Of a stretch of 64,000 nt of DNA, positions 34,001-42,516 are shown piece after piece; position 1 is the stretch's first letter; each line of letters opens with the position of its first letter. Position numbers and translations under genes: made by a program. Source of the stretch: Liolophura sinensis (taxonomy: Eukaryota; Mollusca; Polyplacophora; Chitonida; Chitonidae); contig NW_027018015.1 of assembly GCF_032854445.1 (NCBI RefSeq), forward strand, positions 1 through 64,000. Direction: 5' to 3'. Under the pieces are notes generated by a model. The model was given only the letters and a program-made list of their open reading frames with translations, was not told where the DNA came from and did not search any database.

Positions 34001-34939
34001 ATTGATTATCGACCTATATACTAGCGCGGTACACGATTTAAATTGTGATTTAAGTCATTCGCTTAGAACATCCTTGCGTCTTTCTAACATCATTTAAAAC
34101 TGTTTACTACTTCTCTTTGCATGATCTCAAAGTAATTTTGAACTTACACAACTTCTTAGTTTTTCGTATGTCGTATTAATCGTTATGTTTGGAATTGACT
34201 TCACGATTATTGACTCAGAATATTCACTGTGGTTGTTGACTAATATACGAATGTCTTTTTTGCATTACCTTGGCATTCTCCGCTGCAGATGGTATATCCC
34301 GCACAGCATGTTCAGGATGGTCAACACACACCCTATACAGATCACCAGCCGGCACCGTACACAGTACAAGCAGAATGGCTCACCATGTCTTGCACATGAC
34401 GCTTGCTGAGTTGATTGTTCATCCCTGCCGCTGGTCTGTCGCTGTGGGGTTTCCTGTGAGAGGTACTCCAGGGACGAAATCAGCCGGTGACGTTTAATAG
34501 CGCCTCTCATGGGATGAAAAGAAGCCAGACAGTCTTTACAATACAGTAAACAACAGTCGGTACAAAACTTGACAGCTTTAGCCTGATTATCATCCTCACA
34601 CAGGGAACAATATGGGATGTCATCTTCCACCTTCACAGCAGAAGAGAACCTCTCCACTATCTCCGCCAGATGAAAGTTGGGAGGCAGACCAGCCACACCT
34701 TCTCTCCCAAGACTGGTTGGTGTCCGACATACAGGGCATGAGATCAGCTGGTGAACACCCTCACTCCCCATGCTACAGGAGACCTCATCTGTCTGTTCAG
34801 GTTTAGACTTGTCAGCATACACTTCAATGCACTCCTTGCAAAAACTGTGCTGACAAGGTAACGTTACTGGTTTCCGGAATGTTTGCACACATATCGGGCA
34901 TGCAAGAACCTCTTCACGATTTTCCTTGCTTTCAGCCAT
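20613..34939 (-). CDS. TRIM-type E3 ubiquitin ligase (RING, B-boxes, coiled coil, B30.2), frameshifted
   Basis: Six exons on the minus strand: 34939-34269, 33864-33769, 33049-32819, 24308-24286, 24025-23844 (or -23868) and 21199-20613. Internal exons of 96, 231 and 23 bp are the sizes typical of TRIM genes, and phases agree (0, 0, 0, 2, 1). Domains are a C3HC4 RING (C14, C17, C29, H31, C34, C37, C68, C71), B-box 1 (C111 to H151), B-box 2 (C182, H185, C193, C196, C201, C204), a coiled coil in exons 2-5 and a B30.2/SPRY domain in the last exon. By family knowledge such proteins transfer ubiquitin in the cytoplasm and choose targets through SPRY, often in antiviral signalling. The oddity is one extra GT in the ac-run at 34324-34331: as written, translation leaves frame after C204 and stops at residue 224 (TAA at 34265-34267). 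Without it the product would be about 587-595 residues. This is either a real null allele or pseudogene, or a sequencing error. Which TRIM subfamily it belongs to is not resolved. Confidence 0.85.
21881..22009. repeat. Microsatellites in TRIM intron 5
   Basis: A (TAA)n run at 21881-21904 and a pure (AT)n run at 21959-22009 of about 25 units, separated by ordinary AT-rich sequence. Both are in the intron between exons 5 and 6. Confidence 0.95.
22367..22730 (+). mobile_element. SINE-2, tRNA-derived, full length
   Basis: A tRNA-like head (ggatagcacagttggtagag with an A-box, then B-box-like ggatcaatcc) is followed by a body (ctaagactttaaaagaggaa, then cgggcggggcggcttacttg) and a tail ending gttgagtacgacgttaaacc plus (cact)n. 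A perfect 14-bp direct repeat, tctttttatttcac, flanks it at 22353-22366 and 22731-22744, showing insertion by retrotransposition. It lies in TRIM intron 5, in antisense orientation to the gene. The open frame at 22480-22680 is the SINE body. Confidence 0.92.
22745..23199. other. TRIM intron 5, no gene seen
   Basis: Loose repetition of phrases such as acagtacacctactgatttg and ctgtcctgttctaac suggests the decayed upstream end of the 42-bp array that follows. No coding or structural signal is seen. Confidence 0.5.
23200..23830. repeat. 42-bp minisatellite in TRIM intron 5
   Basis: The unit is ctcacattagtttgtatctg plus ttttgcccaccctattgcat with ac. About seven clear copies with 42-44 bp spacing lie at 23243-23520, and decayed units run on to exon 5. 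Because 42 is divisible by three, the plus strand stays open for 143 codons (YLTLVCICFAHPIA repeated). This is a by-product of the period and lies inside an intron of the opposite strand. Confidence 0.9.
23844..24025 (-). CDS. TRIM exon 5: end of coiled coil and linker
   Basis: Acceptor ctctcctcctctcacag is followed by one base that completes the previous codon and then IDDQLNEIRADLEKHEVSRQ. Two donors keep the required phase 1: ACAA/GTAGGT at 23844 (182 bp) and GTCG/GTGGGC at 23868 (158 bp). The second would join AAV to EPTLRF. The sequence alone does not decide between them. Confidence 0.75.
24286..24308 (-). CDS. TRIM exon 4: 23-bp micro-exon
   Basis: Found by looking for the 23-bp exon that TRIM genes carry here. 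The minus strand reads tttgttgacag, then 23 bases starting GGTTCCACGG, then gtatgtat. It codes GSTDFTK plus two bases of a Thr codon that exon 5 completes, so phase goes 0 to 2 exactly as needed. It is 8.5 kb from exon 3. Confidence 0.75.
24309..25440. other. TRIM intron 3, 3' part, no gene seen
   Basis: Ordinary AT-rich intron sequence. No domain, array or SINE is found, and short open frames on both strands are not supported. Confidence 0.5.
25441..25545 (-). mobile_element. SINE-1 3' fragment, antisense, old
   Basis: Reads gcttgattggtgttttacgt, then ttcagcattggggttggagg, then aaactgggcagagcccgagg, a diverged reverse complement of the SINE-1 3' half. The open frame at 25439-25660 runs through it. 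Confidence 0.75.
25666..25807. mobile_element. 142-bp fold-back element (MITE-like)
   Basis: Two 37-bp arms, 25666-25702 and 25771-25807, are inverted repeats with two mismatches (aaataatgttcgc and tcagggtagtctaa are shared). Inside, attttaggac at 25706 pairs with gtcctaaaat at 25731, and aggcgaagcct at 25718 is itself a palindrome. The whole forms a nested hairpin. It has no coding room. It may be a non-autonomous transposon or a structured intron element. No clear target-site duplication is visible. Confidence 0.75.
25808..26838. other. TRIM intron 3, no gene seen
   Basis: A more GC-rich patch at about 26140-26330 stands out from its surroundings, but I see no open frame, exon signature or repeat in it. 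Confidence 0.45.
27587..28353 (-). pseudogene. hAT transposase C-terminal part, frameshifted
   Basis: This continues the N-terminal part after two in-frame stops (TGA and TAG just below 28357). The frame at 27751-28305 has ALSHGQAAVERGFSINSDLL, the conserved C-terminal dimerisation segment of hAT transposases, followed by a charged tail (QKRQADESKMHDAKKK). One base seems to be missing from the A-run after HDAKK. The reading then continues in the next frame as MLEQTHETLICDADKQALQ and on to LSASLHQV and a stop at 27587. Confidence 0.82.
28354..29862 (-). CDS. hAT transposase, N-terminal part with BED-type finger
   Basis: 502 codons from an ATG. A BED/C2H2-like zinc finger is at residues 31-57 (C31, C34, H51, H57). 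Then come hAT catalytic-core signatures: SFDES at about 200-204, MDGPN at 265-269 (second acidic position), CSLHVIH at 298-304 and STRW at 354-357. By family knowledge the protein cuts and pastes its element by binding terminal and subterminal repeats. The frame ends in TGA with a second stop two codons later, while hAT-like sequence continues at 28305, so the transposase is cut about 70 percent of the way along. A neighbouring frame here reads SLQALDPRLM, as expected at this point of the family, so small compensating shifts are likely too. The frame may be translated, but the element is very probably immobile. Confidence 0.82.
   Translation of the reverse strand: MSCKFRQDWLQKEEYKNWMKEVLQDSSKAFCKVCKKTIDLSNMGQTALTSHMKGKKHVQILSLKSGATSQPSIKLFCAGDNLSDTVPSTLSEPSEARDDDLARMDVETPGRNLITSYISSRDVKKAEIIWALKTIMSHFSYNSNADIGDVFKEMFPDSSIAKNFRCGPTKLAYLICFGIAPYFMDKLLNNVRAAVGYVVSFDESLNSVIRMGQMDITVRYFYNGKVVSQYLDSQFLEHATAKDLLSAFKQGTSNLNPSKLLQVSMDGPNVNFMFLNDLLDDRKKEDPDLPGILQLGSCSLHVIHGAFTTGIQKTDWNLENLLRAIWYLFADSPARRADFKDITKTELFGLQFCSTRWVEDVCVAERAVKIWPNLVTYVKETLKKPKRQIPTVASFVNLQESVASDPLILAKLEVFISTGNLVQPFLKKYQTDKPMVPFITEDLCDILRSLMGRFIKPSVLTEATTSYKLASVHVDDQSNLLNTQDLGEMPTEVFRRAFTPGS
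29863..30451. other. hAT element interior, non-coding
   Basis: Sequence between the transposase start and the SINE. It contains a perfect 16-bp inverted repeat (cttctgttttcaaaca at 30254-30269 and its complement at 30345-30360) with a 75-bp loop. No coding signal. Confidence 0.55.
30452..30716 (+). mobile_element. SINE-1, tRNA-derived, full length, recent
   Basis: ggggcctccgtggctcagtc opens a tRNA-like head with a good A box. The body and the tail gagtacgacgtaaaacacca plus a poly-A run follow. A perfect 11-bp target-site duplication, atatccctggc, flanks it at 30441-30451 and 30717-30727. It is the best-preserved SINE-1 in the window and is inserted inside the hAT element. Confidence 0.93.
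31260..32818. other. TRIM intron 3, 5' part, no gene seen
   Basis: The intron between the hAT element and exon 3. The antisense frame at 31464-31736 has no domain, and no array or SINE is seen. Confidence 0.5.
32819..33049 (-). CDS. TRIM exon 3: 231-bp coiled-coil exon
   Basis: Acceptor cgtttgtcag and donor TTACAG/GTAAGT bound 231 bp in phase 0, 77 residues from ETQELHTQEIERAYCEALEA to ASMDIEFLQ. The sequence is rich in E, Q, L and K with heptad spacing. The 231-bp length is the family's usual size for this exon. A SINE-2 copy lies in the intron before it (33216-33560). Confidence 0.9.
33216..33560 (-). mobile_element. SINE-2, antisense, near full length
   Basis: Starts gagtgagtgcttggggttta, the reverse complement of the SINE-2 tail. 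It continues through cgccttaccgaaggcaagta and aggaagttacaacttcctct and ends in the tRNA-like head (gaccaactgtgctatcgggg). The catcaca before and after it may be a short target duplication. It lies in TRIM intron 2 and is in the same orientation as the gene. Confidence 0.9.
33769..33864 (-). CDS. TRIM exon 2: 96-bp coiled-coil exon
   Basis: Acceptor ttttttccattacag and donor AAACAG/GTTGG bound exactly 96 bp in phase 0, 32 residues starting PVVLNKTSELEKVLQETKES. Leucines at heptad-like spacing fit the start of the TRIM coiled coil. In the zero frame of exon 1 as written this exon is never reached. Confidence 0.88.
34269..34939 (-). CDS. TRIM exon 1: RING, B-box 1, B-box 2
   Basis: Starts at an ATG (MAESKENREEVLACPIC) and ends at a CCAAG/GTAATG donor. 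RING is at residues 14-71, B-box 1 at 111-151 and B-box 2 from 182. After ICIGC the zero frame gives VLTILNMLCG and stops, whereas the frame two bases on gives VDHPEHAVRDIPSAAENAK, which supplies the two missing B-box 2 histidines and runs straight to the donor. The exon is 671 bp as written. Without the extra dinucleotide it would be 669 bp and end in phase 0, as exon 2 needs. Confidence 0.9.
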
Positions 34940-35400
34940 TACACGATCAGTTTTTCACTGAAATATAACCAGATAATTACTAAGGCTGATACCAATACAG
35001 GTCCTCCCATTTACGAAAATATCCAAATTTCAACACAGTACACAGTCTCCATCTACAGTGCAGTGCCTGTTTCTCTCTTCCAACAACATATGGGGTACAG
35101 TAATTTTTGTCGCTATTACTGAAGAAGCATTGCTATACATGTGTTATATGAGGGATAGTGCGCCTCGCTTCCCTGACAGGAAATAACTGTTTAGCTGGAC
35201 ATTTGATGATTCTAGCATTTATCATGTACCTGACATTTCTTTGACAAACATCTGGTCAAGCCAAATTGGCCAGATGTGTTTGACAGTGATGACACCTTTA
35301 TACAGCTGCATCCAGGAATAGCAGATTGGTGTGTGAAAACAAGTCTTCTGATTTAAAGGTAAAACTACCTTCAACAGAAGTGTTGGGACTTCAGGTATAA
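34940..35400. other. 5' flank of the TRIM gene
   Basis: Between the TRIM start codon and the 57-bp array. Any promoter or 5' UTR must lie here or further out, but I can point to no convincing core-promoter motif. Confidence 0.4.
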
Positions 35401-37290
35401 GATAATGGAGTCACACGTTTGGACTACAGTGGTAGTGAAGGAGACATGACCCTCAATGATAATCGGGTCATACGTCTGGATGACAGTGGCTCGGAAAAGA
35501 ACTTAACCCTATATGATAATCGAGTCACACGTTTGGACTACAGTGGTAGTGAAGGAGACATGACCCTCAATGATAATCGGGTCATATGTCTGGATGACAG
35601 TGGATCGGAAAAGAACTTAACCCTACATGATAATCGAGTCACACGTTTGGACTACAGTGGTAGTGAAGGAGACATGACCCTCAATGATAATCGGGTCATA
35701 TGTCTGGATGACAGTGGATCGGAAAAGAACTTAACCCTACATGATAATCGAGTCAAACATTTGGACTACAGTGGTAGTGAAGGAGACATGACCCTCAATG
35801 ATAATCGGGTCATACGTCTGGATGACAGTGGCTCGGAAAAGAACTTAACCCTACATGATAATCGAGTCAAACATTTGGACTACAGTGGTAGTGAAGGAGA
35901 CATGACCCTCAATGATAATCGGGTCATACGTCTGGATGACAGTGGCTCGGAAAAGGACTTAACCCTATATGATAATCAAGTCAAACATTTGGACTACAGT
36001 GGTAGAGAAGGAGACATGACCCTCAATGATAATCGGGTCAAACGTCTGGATGACGGTGGCTCGGAAAAGAACTTAACCCTACATGATAATCGAGTCACAC
36101 GTTTGGACTACAGTGGTAGTGAAGGAGACATGACCCTCAATGATAATCGGGTCATACGTCTGGATGACAGTGGCTCGGAAAAGGACTTAACCCTACATGA
36201 TAATCAAGTCAAACATTTGGACTACAGTGGTAGAGAAGGAGACATGACCCTCAATGATAATCGGGTCAAACGTCTGGATGACGGTGGCTCGGAAAAGAAC
36301 TTAACCCTACATGATAATTGAGTCAAACATTTGGACAACAGTGGTAGTGAAGGAGACATGACCCTCAATGATAATCGGGTCATACGTCTGGATGACAGTG
36401 GCTCGGAAAAGGACTTAACCCTACATGATAATCGAGTCAAACATTTGGACTACAGTGGTAGTGAAGGAGACATGACCCTCAATGATAATCGGGTCACACG
36501 TCTGGATGACAGTGGCTCGGAAAAGAACTTAACCCTACATGATAATCGAGTCACACGTTTGGACTACAGTGGTAGTGAAGGAGACATGACCCTCAATGAT
36601 AATCGGGTCATATGTCTGGATGACAGTGGCTCGGAAAAGAACTTAACCCTACATGATAATCGAGTCACACGTTTGGACTACAGTGGTAGTGAAGGAGACA
36701 TGACCCTCAATGATAATCGGGTCATACGTCTGGATGACAGTGGCTCAGAAAAGAACTTAACCCTACATGATAATCGAGTCAAACATTTGGACTACAGTGG
36801 TAGTGAAGGAGACATGACCCTCAATGATAATCGGGTCATACGTCTGGATGACAGTGGATCGGAAAAGAACTTAACCCTACATGATAATCGAGTCAAACAT
36901 TTGGACTACGGTGGTAGTGAAGGAGACATGACCCTCAATGATAATTGGGTCATACGTCTGGATGACAGTGGCTCGGAAAAGAACTTAACCCTATATGATA
37001 ATCGAGTCAAACATTTGGACTACAGTGGTAGTGAAGGAGACATGACCCTCAATGATAATCGGGTCATACGTCTGGATGACAATGGCTCGGAAAAGAACTT
37101 AACCCTACATGATAATCGAGTCAAACATTTGGACTACGGTGGTAGTGAAGGAGACATGACCCTCAATGATAATTGGGTCATACGTCTGGATGACAGTGGC
37201 TCGGAAAAGAACTTAACCCTACATGATAATCGAGTCAAACATTTGGACTACAGGGATGGTGAGCCTGGAAAGGAGCTATTTAAGCAGTAG
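35401..37290 (+). repeat. 57/114-bp minisatellite, open in one frame except one TGA
   Basis: About 32 half-units of exactly 57 bp alternate between two types, giving about 16 higher-order units of 114 bp. On the plus strand the half-units read LDYSGSEGDMTLNDNRVIR and LDDSGSEKNLTLHDNRVKH, 19 residues each. The frame opens after a TAA at 35398-35400 and runs 623 codons to TAG at 37288-37290, broken only by TGA at 36319-36321, where other units have CGA. It ends in a non-repeat tail LDYRDGEPGKELFKQ. There is no ATG ahead of the repeats in this frame. LTLxDNxVxxLD resembles the core of a leucine-rich repeat, but the first leucine of that motif is missing. It could be a coding exon of an unrecognised repeat protein or a minisatellite whose period happens to be divisible by three. 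Confidence 0.9.
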
Positions 37291-39048
37291 GCTGTAGAAG
37301 TAGGTTAGTGTTTGTTAAAGCATCACACAGACAGCCCTGGCTAATGTATCAGCAGTCCTGCATATGGGTATATGGCTGTCCTGACGGGCTAATCTGTGTC
37401 AAGTTACACCCTCCATAGTCCGACATCACTAAGGGAGCCTGTAATGTCTGCTGTGTGTGGCGTTAATAATACACGTAGTCACTTCATGCTTATATATACA
37501 TCTGGGTGTTTATAAAATATACATAATTACAGGAAGGTCGCTTACATGCAAGCTTTTATATGTGGTTCAGGCAGGCCAGCGTTGTAAACAAAGCAAGTAA
37601 GCAAGTAAATAAATAGCAACCCTGGTTGGGTTGTCCCGGCTTTGTATACCACGGGCGACACGTCACCGCCAGTAATCGATCTTTAGCATAACTCTGCATA
37701 ATGCCTTTCAGGGTCACCGACCTACGACTGAATGTTGGCAGGCCAAAATGGCTGCCAGCTAAGGTAGTACTTTCTAAAAATTGGACTCTTCCGCAGACAG
37801 GACGACTAAACAGCTCACATTTGGAGATAATAAAGTGTAGAGTATATAAAATCAATGTCATAAATATTGTTGTAATCTGGGGACTGTATAAGTCCGTTTT
37901 GCTGTTCTACAGATATACAATTTAGGAACAAGTAAAACTCACCCAAACGGTCGAATTTCTGATATCTTCAAATAGAGGTAACGCACGGAGTCTCGATGTA
38001 TACACAGTTGATAAAATATCTGTAACACAGTTCTTGCAGAGCCCAATACACGAAGTCCGACTACCTTGTCTTCCTATGCACAAATTCACCGGAACTGGCA
38101 GTCACGGGAACTTATTCCGATACCAACACAAAGTAGTCTCGTCATACCAGCTTTCCAGCGGCCACTGCTCAGTGTAAAACACGTCGTGACCCATATTCAA
38201 TGGATACCAGAAAGGAATATTCCTGAAAGGGGAAGAGATCGTATTGTTTCACTTTGATATTTTGTAACGGTATAGGAAACAGGAACGTTATGTAGTGATG
38301 AAGCTGTAGGGTAATTATATTTAGCCTTTCACCGTACTTGTAGCGTTGTGCATTGGTGGCCTTTCATTGATGGGCTTGGCCATTTCTCCACTTGCTGATG
38401 GTTTAGGCTCGTCGTTACTTTGAAGTTGATACAACCTGGCATTCTGAAAGGAAATGGACCAGAGATCATTATGTATTTTTGTGGTGCTTTTTCCGTCTTT
38501 TTCACGATAAGCGGCAAACCAATGAACGTGCCCTGCAGATTTCGAAAAATAACTTCTATCAGCTTGATTTGTAGTGGTCAGACATTAAGACGTGTAAAGC
38601 ATATGCAATTCTTGACTTCGTTTGTTCACTTTAGGATCGATAAACTATGTTAGTATGTCTACGCATAGAATTTATTTACAGCCACTTATACTGGTGTGTG
38701 TGATAGAGCGGAAACAATTCTTCACAGTGCTAAACACTTTTAATAGCGGGTTTATAGACGAGCAGCAAACAGTCGCAATTAACTCATCATAAAGGACCGG
38801 TTGTTCAGTAATAAGTGTGCGTAAAAAATACAGAAAAAAACCTCGAGGGAACAAAATGGGCCTGTGCGGTGCTCGGGTCCTACTGGGGTGCTGGGAAATG
38901 GAAAACTGGGAAATGCAGGTTGAAGTCAGGATTAATTGGTGCCGTGTGCTGAGCAAGTTGTAAAAGCGTGCTGCAGTCTGCATATTGTTAACATACCAAG
39001 CCCAGAAAGTTGTCACGCATACCAGGCACATTCACCCACAGAGCGTCA
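37291..39048. other. No gene recognised
   Basis: Mixed sequence. A possible minus-strand exon begins at 38443 after a good acceptor (ccatttcctttcag) and reads NARLYQLQSNDEPKPSASGE, but no matching exon is found on either side. At 38940-39030 the minus strand has a weak continuation of the YqaJ element (MQTAARFYNLLSTRH). Otherwise nothing is recognised. Confidence 0.4.
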
Positions 39049-39896
39049 TCTTTCTAGATTCTTTGGCCATGGCATCCGTGTGGATTTGTAATCCTCACCA
39101 GAAAATCTACCCACGGTCTACCGCTTATTTCCATCTGCCACTGGCACTGGAAATAACAATCATGCGTCTTCTTCAGTGATAAATTCGTTCCGTCCCACTG
39201 CAGACAGAAAGACTTTATTTTCATTGCTGCATCAGAAAGCGTGAGGGTCTTCTTGTGCAGAAGATTTTTGACTTCTACAAGGCCGTGCGCGGGATAAACT
39301 TGGACAGTATTACCCTAGTAAGCCTTGAATTCCTTCTGTTCGCTGATAGTGTTTCCCTCCTGGTGCAAACCGCAGTCCGTATATACGTTTCCGTGGAACG
39401 TGGTATATAACATTGGCTGAATGATGGAAACCGAGGATGATGTTGGTGTTCTGGCTATGATGGTCTTAAAATTCGAGGAGTTGAGCCAATTTCGCCTCTC
39501 AGCATGACAAACTCCACTGGACTTCTGGTCCCGTGACTGTCTTTCGATGCGTCCCGCTGTCTCCTTGGTTATTTTCACATGTTGAGCATAAAATCTCGAA
39601 CATTGCCTTTCTAAACTGCCGTTGGACAGGTCGTCTTCGACACGCACGCTCTCGGGACCATCAGACATCTTGGCTTGTTTTGCCTTGCTCTCTAGCTGTC
39701 GGCATCGCTTGCTCTCTCGGGCTCGTCTCTGCGCATCAACTCGGACCTTCGATGCCTTAGGCTGATCTCGTTTCCTTTTTCTCTTTTTCTCTACACGTGG
39801 TGCCATTGTGCGCCTAAGATGGAACATAGGGCAGCGCAATAGCATCTTGCGTCCAGGAACCCCTTTGACAAAGGTTAACCTACTTTCCTCCATCAA
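39049..39896 (-). pseudogene. YqaJ-type nuclease domain of a decayed transposon
   Basis: A very basic segment (EKKRKRKRDQPKASKVRVDA) precedes AERRNWLNSSNFKTIIARTP and FHGNVYTDCGLHQEGN, matching the start of YqaJ domains (WHxERxxRLTASxF, then YGxxxExxA). After an in-frame TAG at 39315-39317 the same frame goes on with HGLVEVKNLLHKKTLTLSDA, LSLKKTHDCYFQCQWQMEIS and WVDFLV. These carry the nuclease motif ExK and the YxxQxQxQ block of the family. The frame stops at about 39049. YqaJ/lambda-exonuclease-fold proteins digest DNA ends, and animal copies are usually parts of mobile elements. The internal stop marks it as broken. It lies just downstream of the Mutator-like piece on the same strand. Confidence 0.78.
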
Positions 39897-40930
39897 ATTT
39901 GCCTCGAATACTCCTCCAGCTGTCGCAAATATTATTGATCAAGTTTGTTTAAGAACTCCCAGCTTTATTGGCACAACGGTTGAGCAGTCGAGATACTCCA
40001 GTGGCTGGAGAAATACATGTTTTGCTGATATAATAGGAGCTGGCAGCATCTTGTAGATCAGTAGATGTGATGTCCATCCAGTACGTGGCCTGGTTTGAAA
40101 TAACGGCCGTCAACGTCTTCTTCGTCTCGATGACTATCGGCCCCATTGTTAACATCTTTGTCGTGGGGCTTTCGTGTTGCGACATATGTAATCATCACAT
40201 TTGTCATGGTGTCCAAAAGCTTGCCACAGTGACGATTTGATGTCGGTCCTCAGATTGTTGGCAGCTTGTGATTTGTCTTGTTGCATACTTCTCATTCGAA
40301 TGGCATAACAGATGAAGGCAACTAGACGGACTCTTTTTTTTTGCTGGGTCAGACCATTGCGCTTCTTCAGATTTGGGATTTTATCACATAGTTGTTGCAG
40401 GTTGCTTCGCGGACACTTATATGGATGATTAGCACATTCTAGTTTGGCCAGGACTCGGCACGAGTACGGCCCGTGTGTTACCAGAGATGCGTTCACAGAG
40501 GAGTCGCCGTCCCCCATAACCTTTACGTAGCGTAAACCATGCCTTTCTTCGCAAGTGTTTCTTCTTGGTGGCTGCAACAATTACAACAGCCACGCCTCCA
40601 AGAGCGTTGTAGGTATGTCGAACACCCACCATCGACAATAACTGTTATTTCTGGAATACCTTTGTGGACCCCCCCCCCACCCAGTCTATTGTCAGTTCCT
40701 GTTCTTCTCTCCCTTTTTTCTCTAAATCAACATCTAAACTTGCCTTCCACCACTGGCCCACATGTTTGTCCGATTAAAGGGAAGGCCTTGTCAGTTATTG
40801 CCGGTATTCCCATTGTTCCAAACCGCACGTGGAGTTTTGCCACTCCCCACCGCCCAACATCTCTCCCGACACCGCGCGTACATTTATTTCAAAATTGTCA
40901 CCCTTTACTGATATTACGCGAGGGGAGGTT
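39897..40930 (-). pseudogene. Mutator-like transposase domain, decayed
   Basis: On the minus strand, pieces in three frames line up with the Mutator-like transposase domain common in invertebrate genomes: GIPAITDKAFPLIGQ at about 40800, ITVIVDGG at about 40635 (first Asp region), HTYNALGGVAVVIVA at about 40600, and then the best part (40149-40580) with YVKVMGDGDSSV (second Asp region), LECANHPYKCPRSNL, YAIRMRS and QAFGHHDKCDDYIC. Frameshifts separate the pieces, and the link to the basic N-terminal part of the YqaJ frame is degraded. A catalytic third acidic residue could not be placed. Ends of the element were not found. Confidence 0.75.
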
Positions 40931-42516
40931 TAAAAGGTGAATCTTTTCGTAGCAATCCAGACACATGGCGTACAAGAAGGAAACCAATCCATATCTACGT
41001 CTTCACCCACAAATTTTAAAGCGCTCTTTCCAGATTTGTCAACAACCATTGCCTGAGGACATGGTCAGGAATGCAGACATTAGTCGGCCTATTTCAGCAG
41101 GCAGGCTAGACAAGCTTTTGACACGAAATCCCCCATTTCTAATTCTAAGGGTTGTGCCTTTCTGAATGCAAATTTTGGTGGGCTTATATGCTCTTCAGAA
41201 TAGCATGCATATTGCATGGGTTTATGTTTGGACACCGGATCAATCAAAGACTGAACTTCAGTGGCTGGTAATTCCGGGTGTTGCCTGCATTTAAACTTAG
41301 TGGAATTTTTCCTCTTGGTAAGTTGAATCTATATGGCATTCTTCTTGAGGTTTTCCCCATGTCTAGAACTGAAAACATAACATGTGAGTTATGTAATGGC
41401 CCAACTTTTATTTTAGTGATTGTCACCATTGTTTGTTTTTCCGTTTAATTCTGTTGATATAACAGGCCTCCGTGCTCTTTCTAGAGGTGTTGCTGGAGAG
41501 TGGGAGGAGGTTGCCTGCATGCAATGAAGGGTAATATGCAGTCTATGTGAAAAAAGTAAGGAAAATGCCTACTAGAATGTATCTGTAAATTGCCCAAGAA
41601 GAACAATCAGGGGTAACGGGGTCTACTTGCCAATCATGACCCTATTCTCTCCGCTCTTGCTCTGAGCCTGCATATCTGGCATGTACAAATCATAGCTTAC
41701 TTCTGCTGGACCTTGTAACAATCTTGACGACTTCAAGCTACAGCAATTACATTTACTCGTCAACACGGAAAACCAATGCTTTAAAACAATCGCCTCCAAC
41801 CCAAGTTTCTGACTTTCTTGAAAACAACCATTGCGCTGAACAACTACTGTACTTTGTATTGCAACTTCACATGTAAGTCGACAAATCCAAGGGCAGGGGG
41901 CAATATCATTTGTACCTATTACATAGCAAAGTAGAAGTTTACTGTCCAAATGAAAGCGTGTTATCAGCGACAAGTAGTTAGAATATAATTAAAGACGTGC
42001 AGCATAGAGAGTCAGACCAGAGCAACGATGACAGTGTGATAGCTGGCAAGTGGTCTCACGTAACCGGTGAAATACGGCCTCTTGTCAATTTACTTCAGTC
42101 AGGGTTTTATTCTAACTTTTCATGTAAATGCATAAAAAGTAGTAATTTGCACGCCCCTTATCACCTTGGCTTAAGCAGAATTAGGTAAAAAAAAACGCAG
42201 TGATGTTAAATGCAATTTTTAGACGTCACATGTTGTATGTCCTAAACAGTTTATAGTGTGTATTGTTTTAATGTGTTGCATTTTGGTTTGCGTTTATGTG
42301 TGAAAAAATGTATCTGAGATAGGCCTCCGTTGTTTCCAGAAACTGTCCCAATCGTCTTGTCTGTGTGTCTTGGAGGTCAAAAACGCTTGCCAATTGTCAT
42401 CTAATGTTTTCTTAGTGTTGGCGGATGGGATAGGGGAAGGACATGTTGTTTGCATGGGCATTTACGTGAGTTTAATTTTATGTCATCCTGGTTTAAGGAT
42501 AGTGGCGGAATGCAAA
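40931..42516. other. No gene recognised
   Basis: May include the upstream end of the Mutator-like element (a plus-strand frame at 40965-41165 is not recognised). The 116-codon antisense frame at 41623-41973 has no known domain. No SINE or tandem array is found. Confidence 0.4.

Noticed and set aside
36222-36440. Antisense frame in the 57-bp array
   Set aside because: It is a shadow of the tandem repeat. The sense frame is longer and has a unique tail.
38347-38443. Isolated minus-strand exon after a good acceptor
   Set aside because: There is one plausible acceptor and about 30 codons, but no partner exon, domain or clear donor was found. It is mentioned only within the region entry.
41623-41973. 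116-codon antisense frame near the Mutator/YqaJ element
   Set aside because: No similarity to any family I know, and no repeat or splice context. It is left as unassigned sequence.
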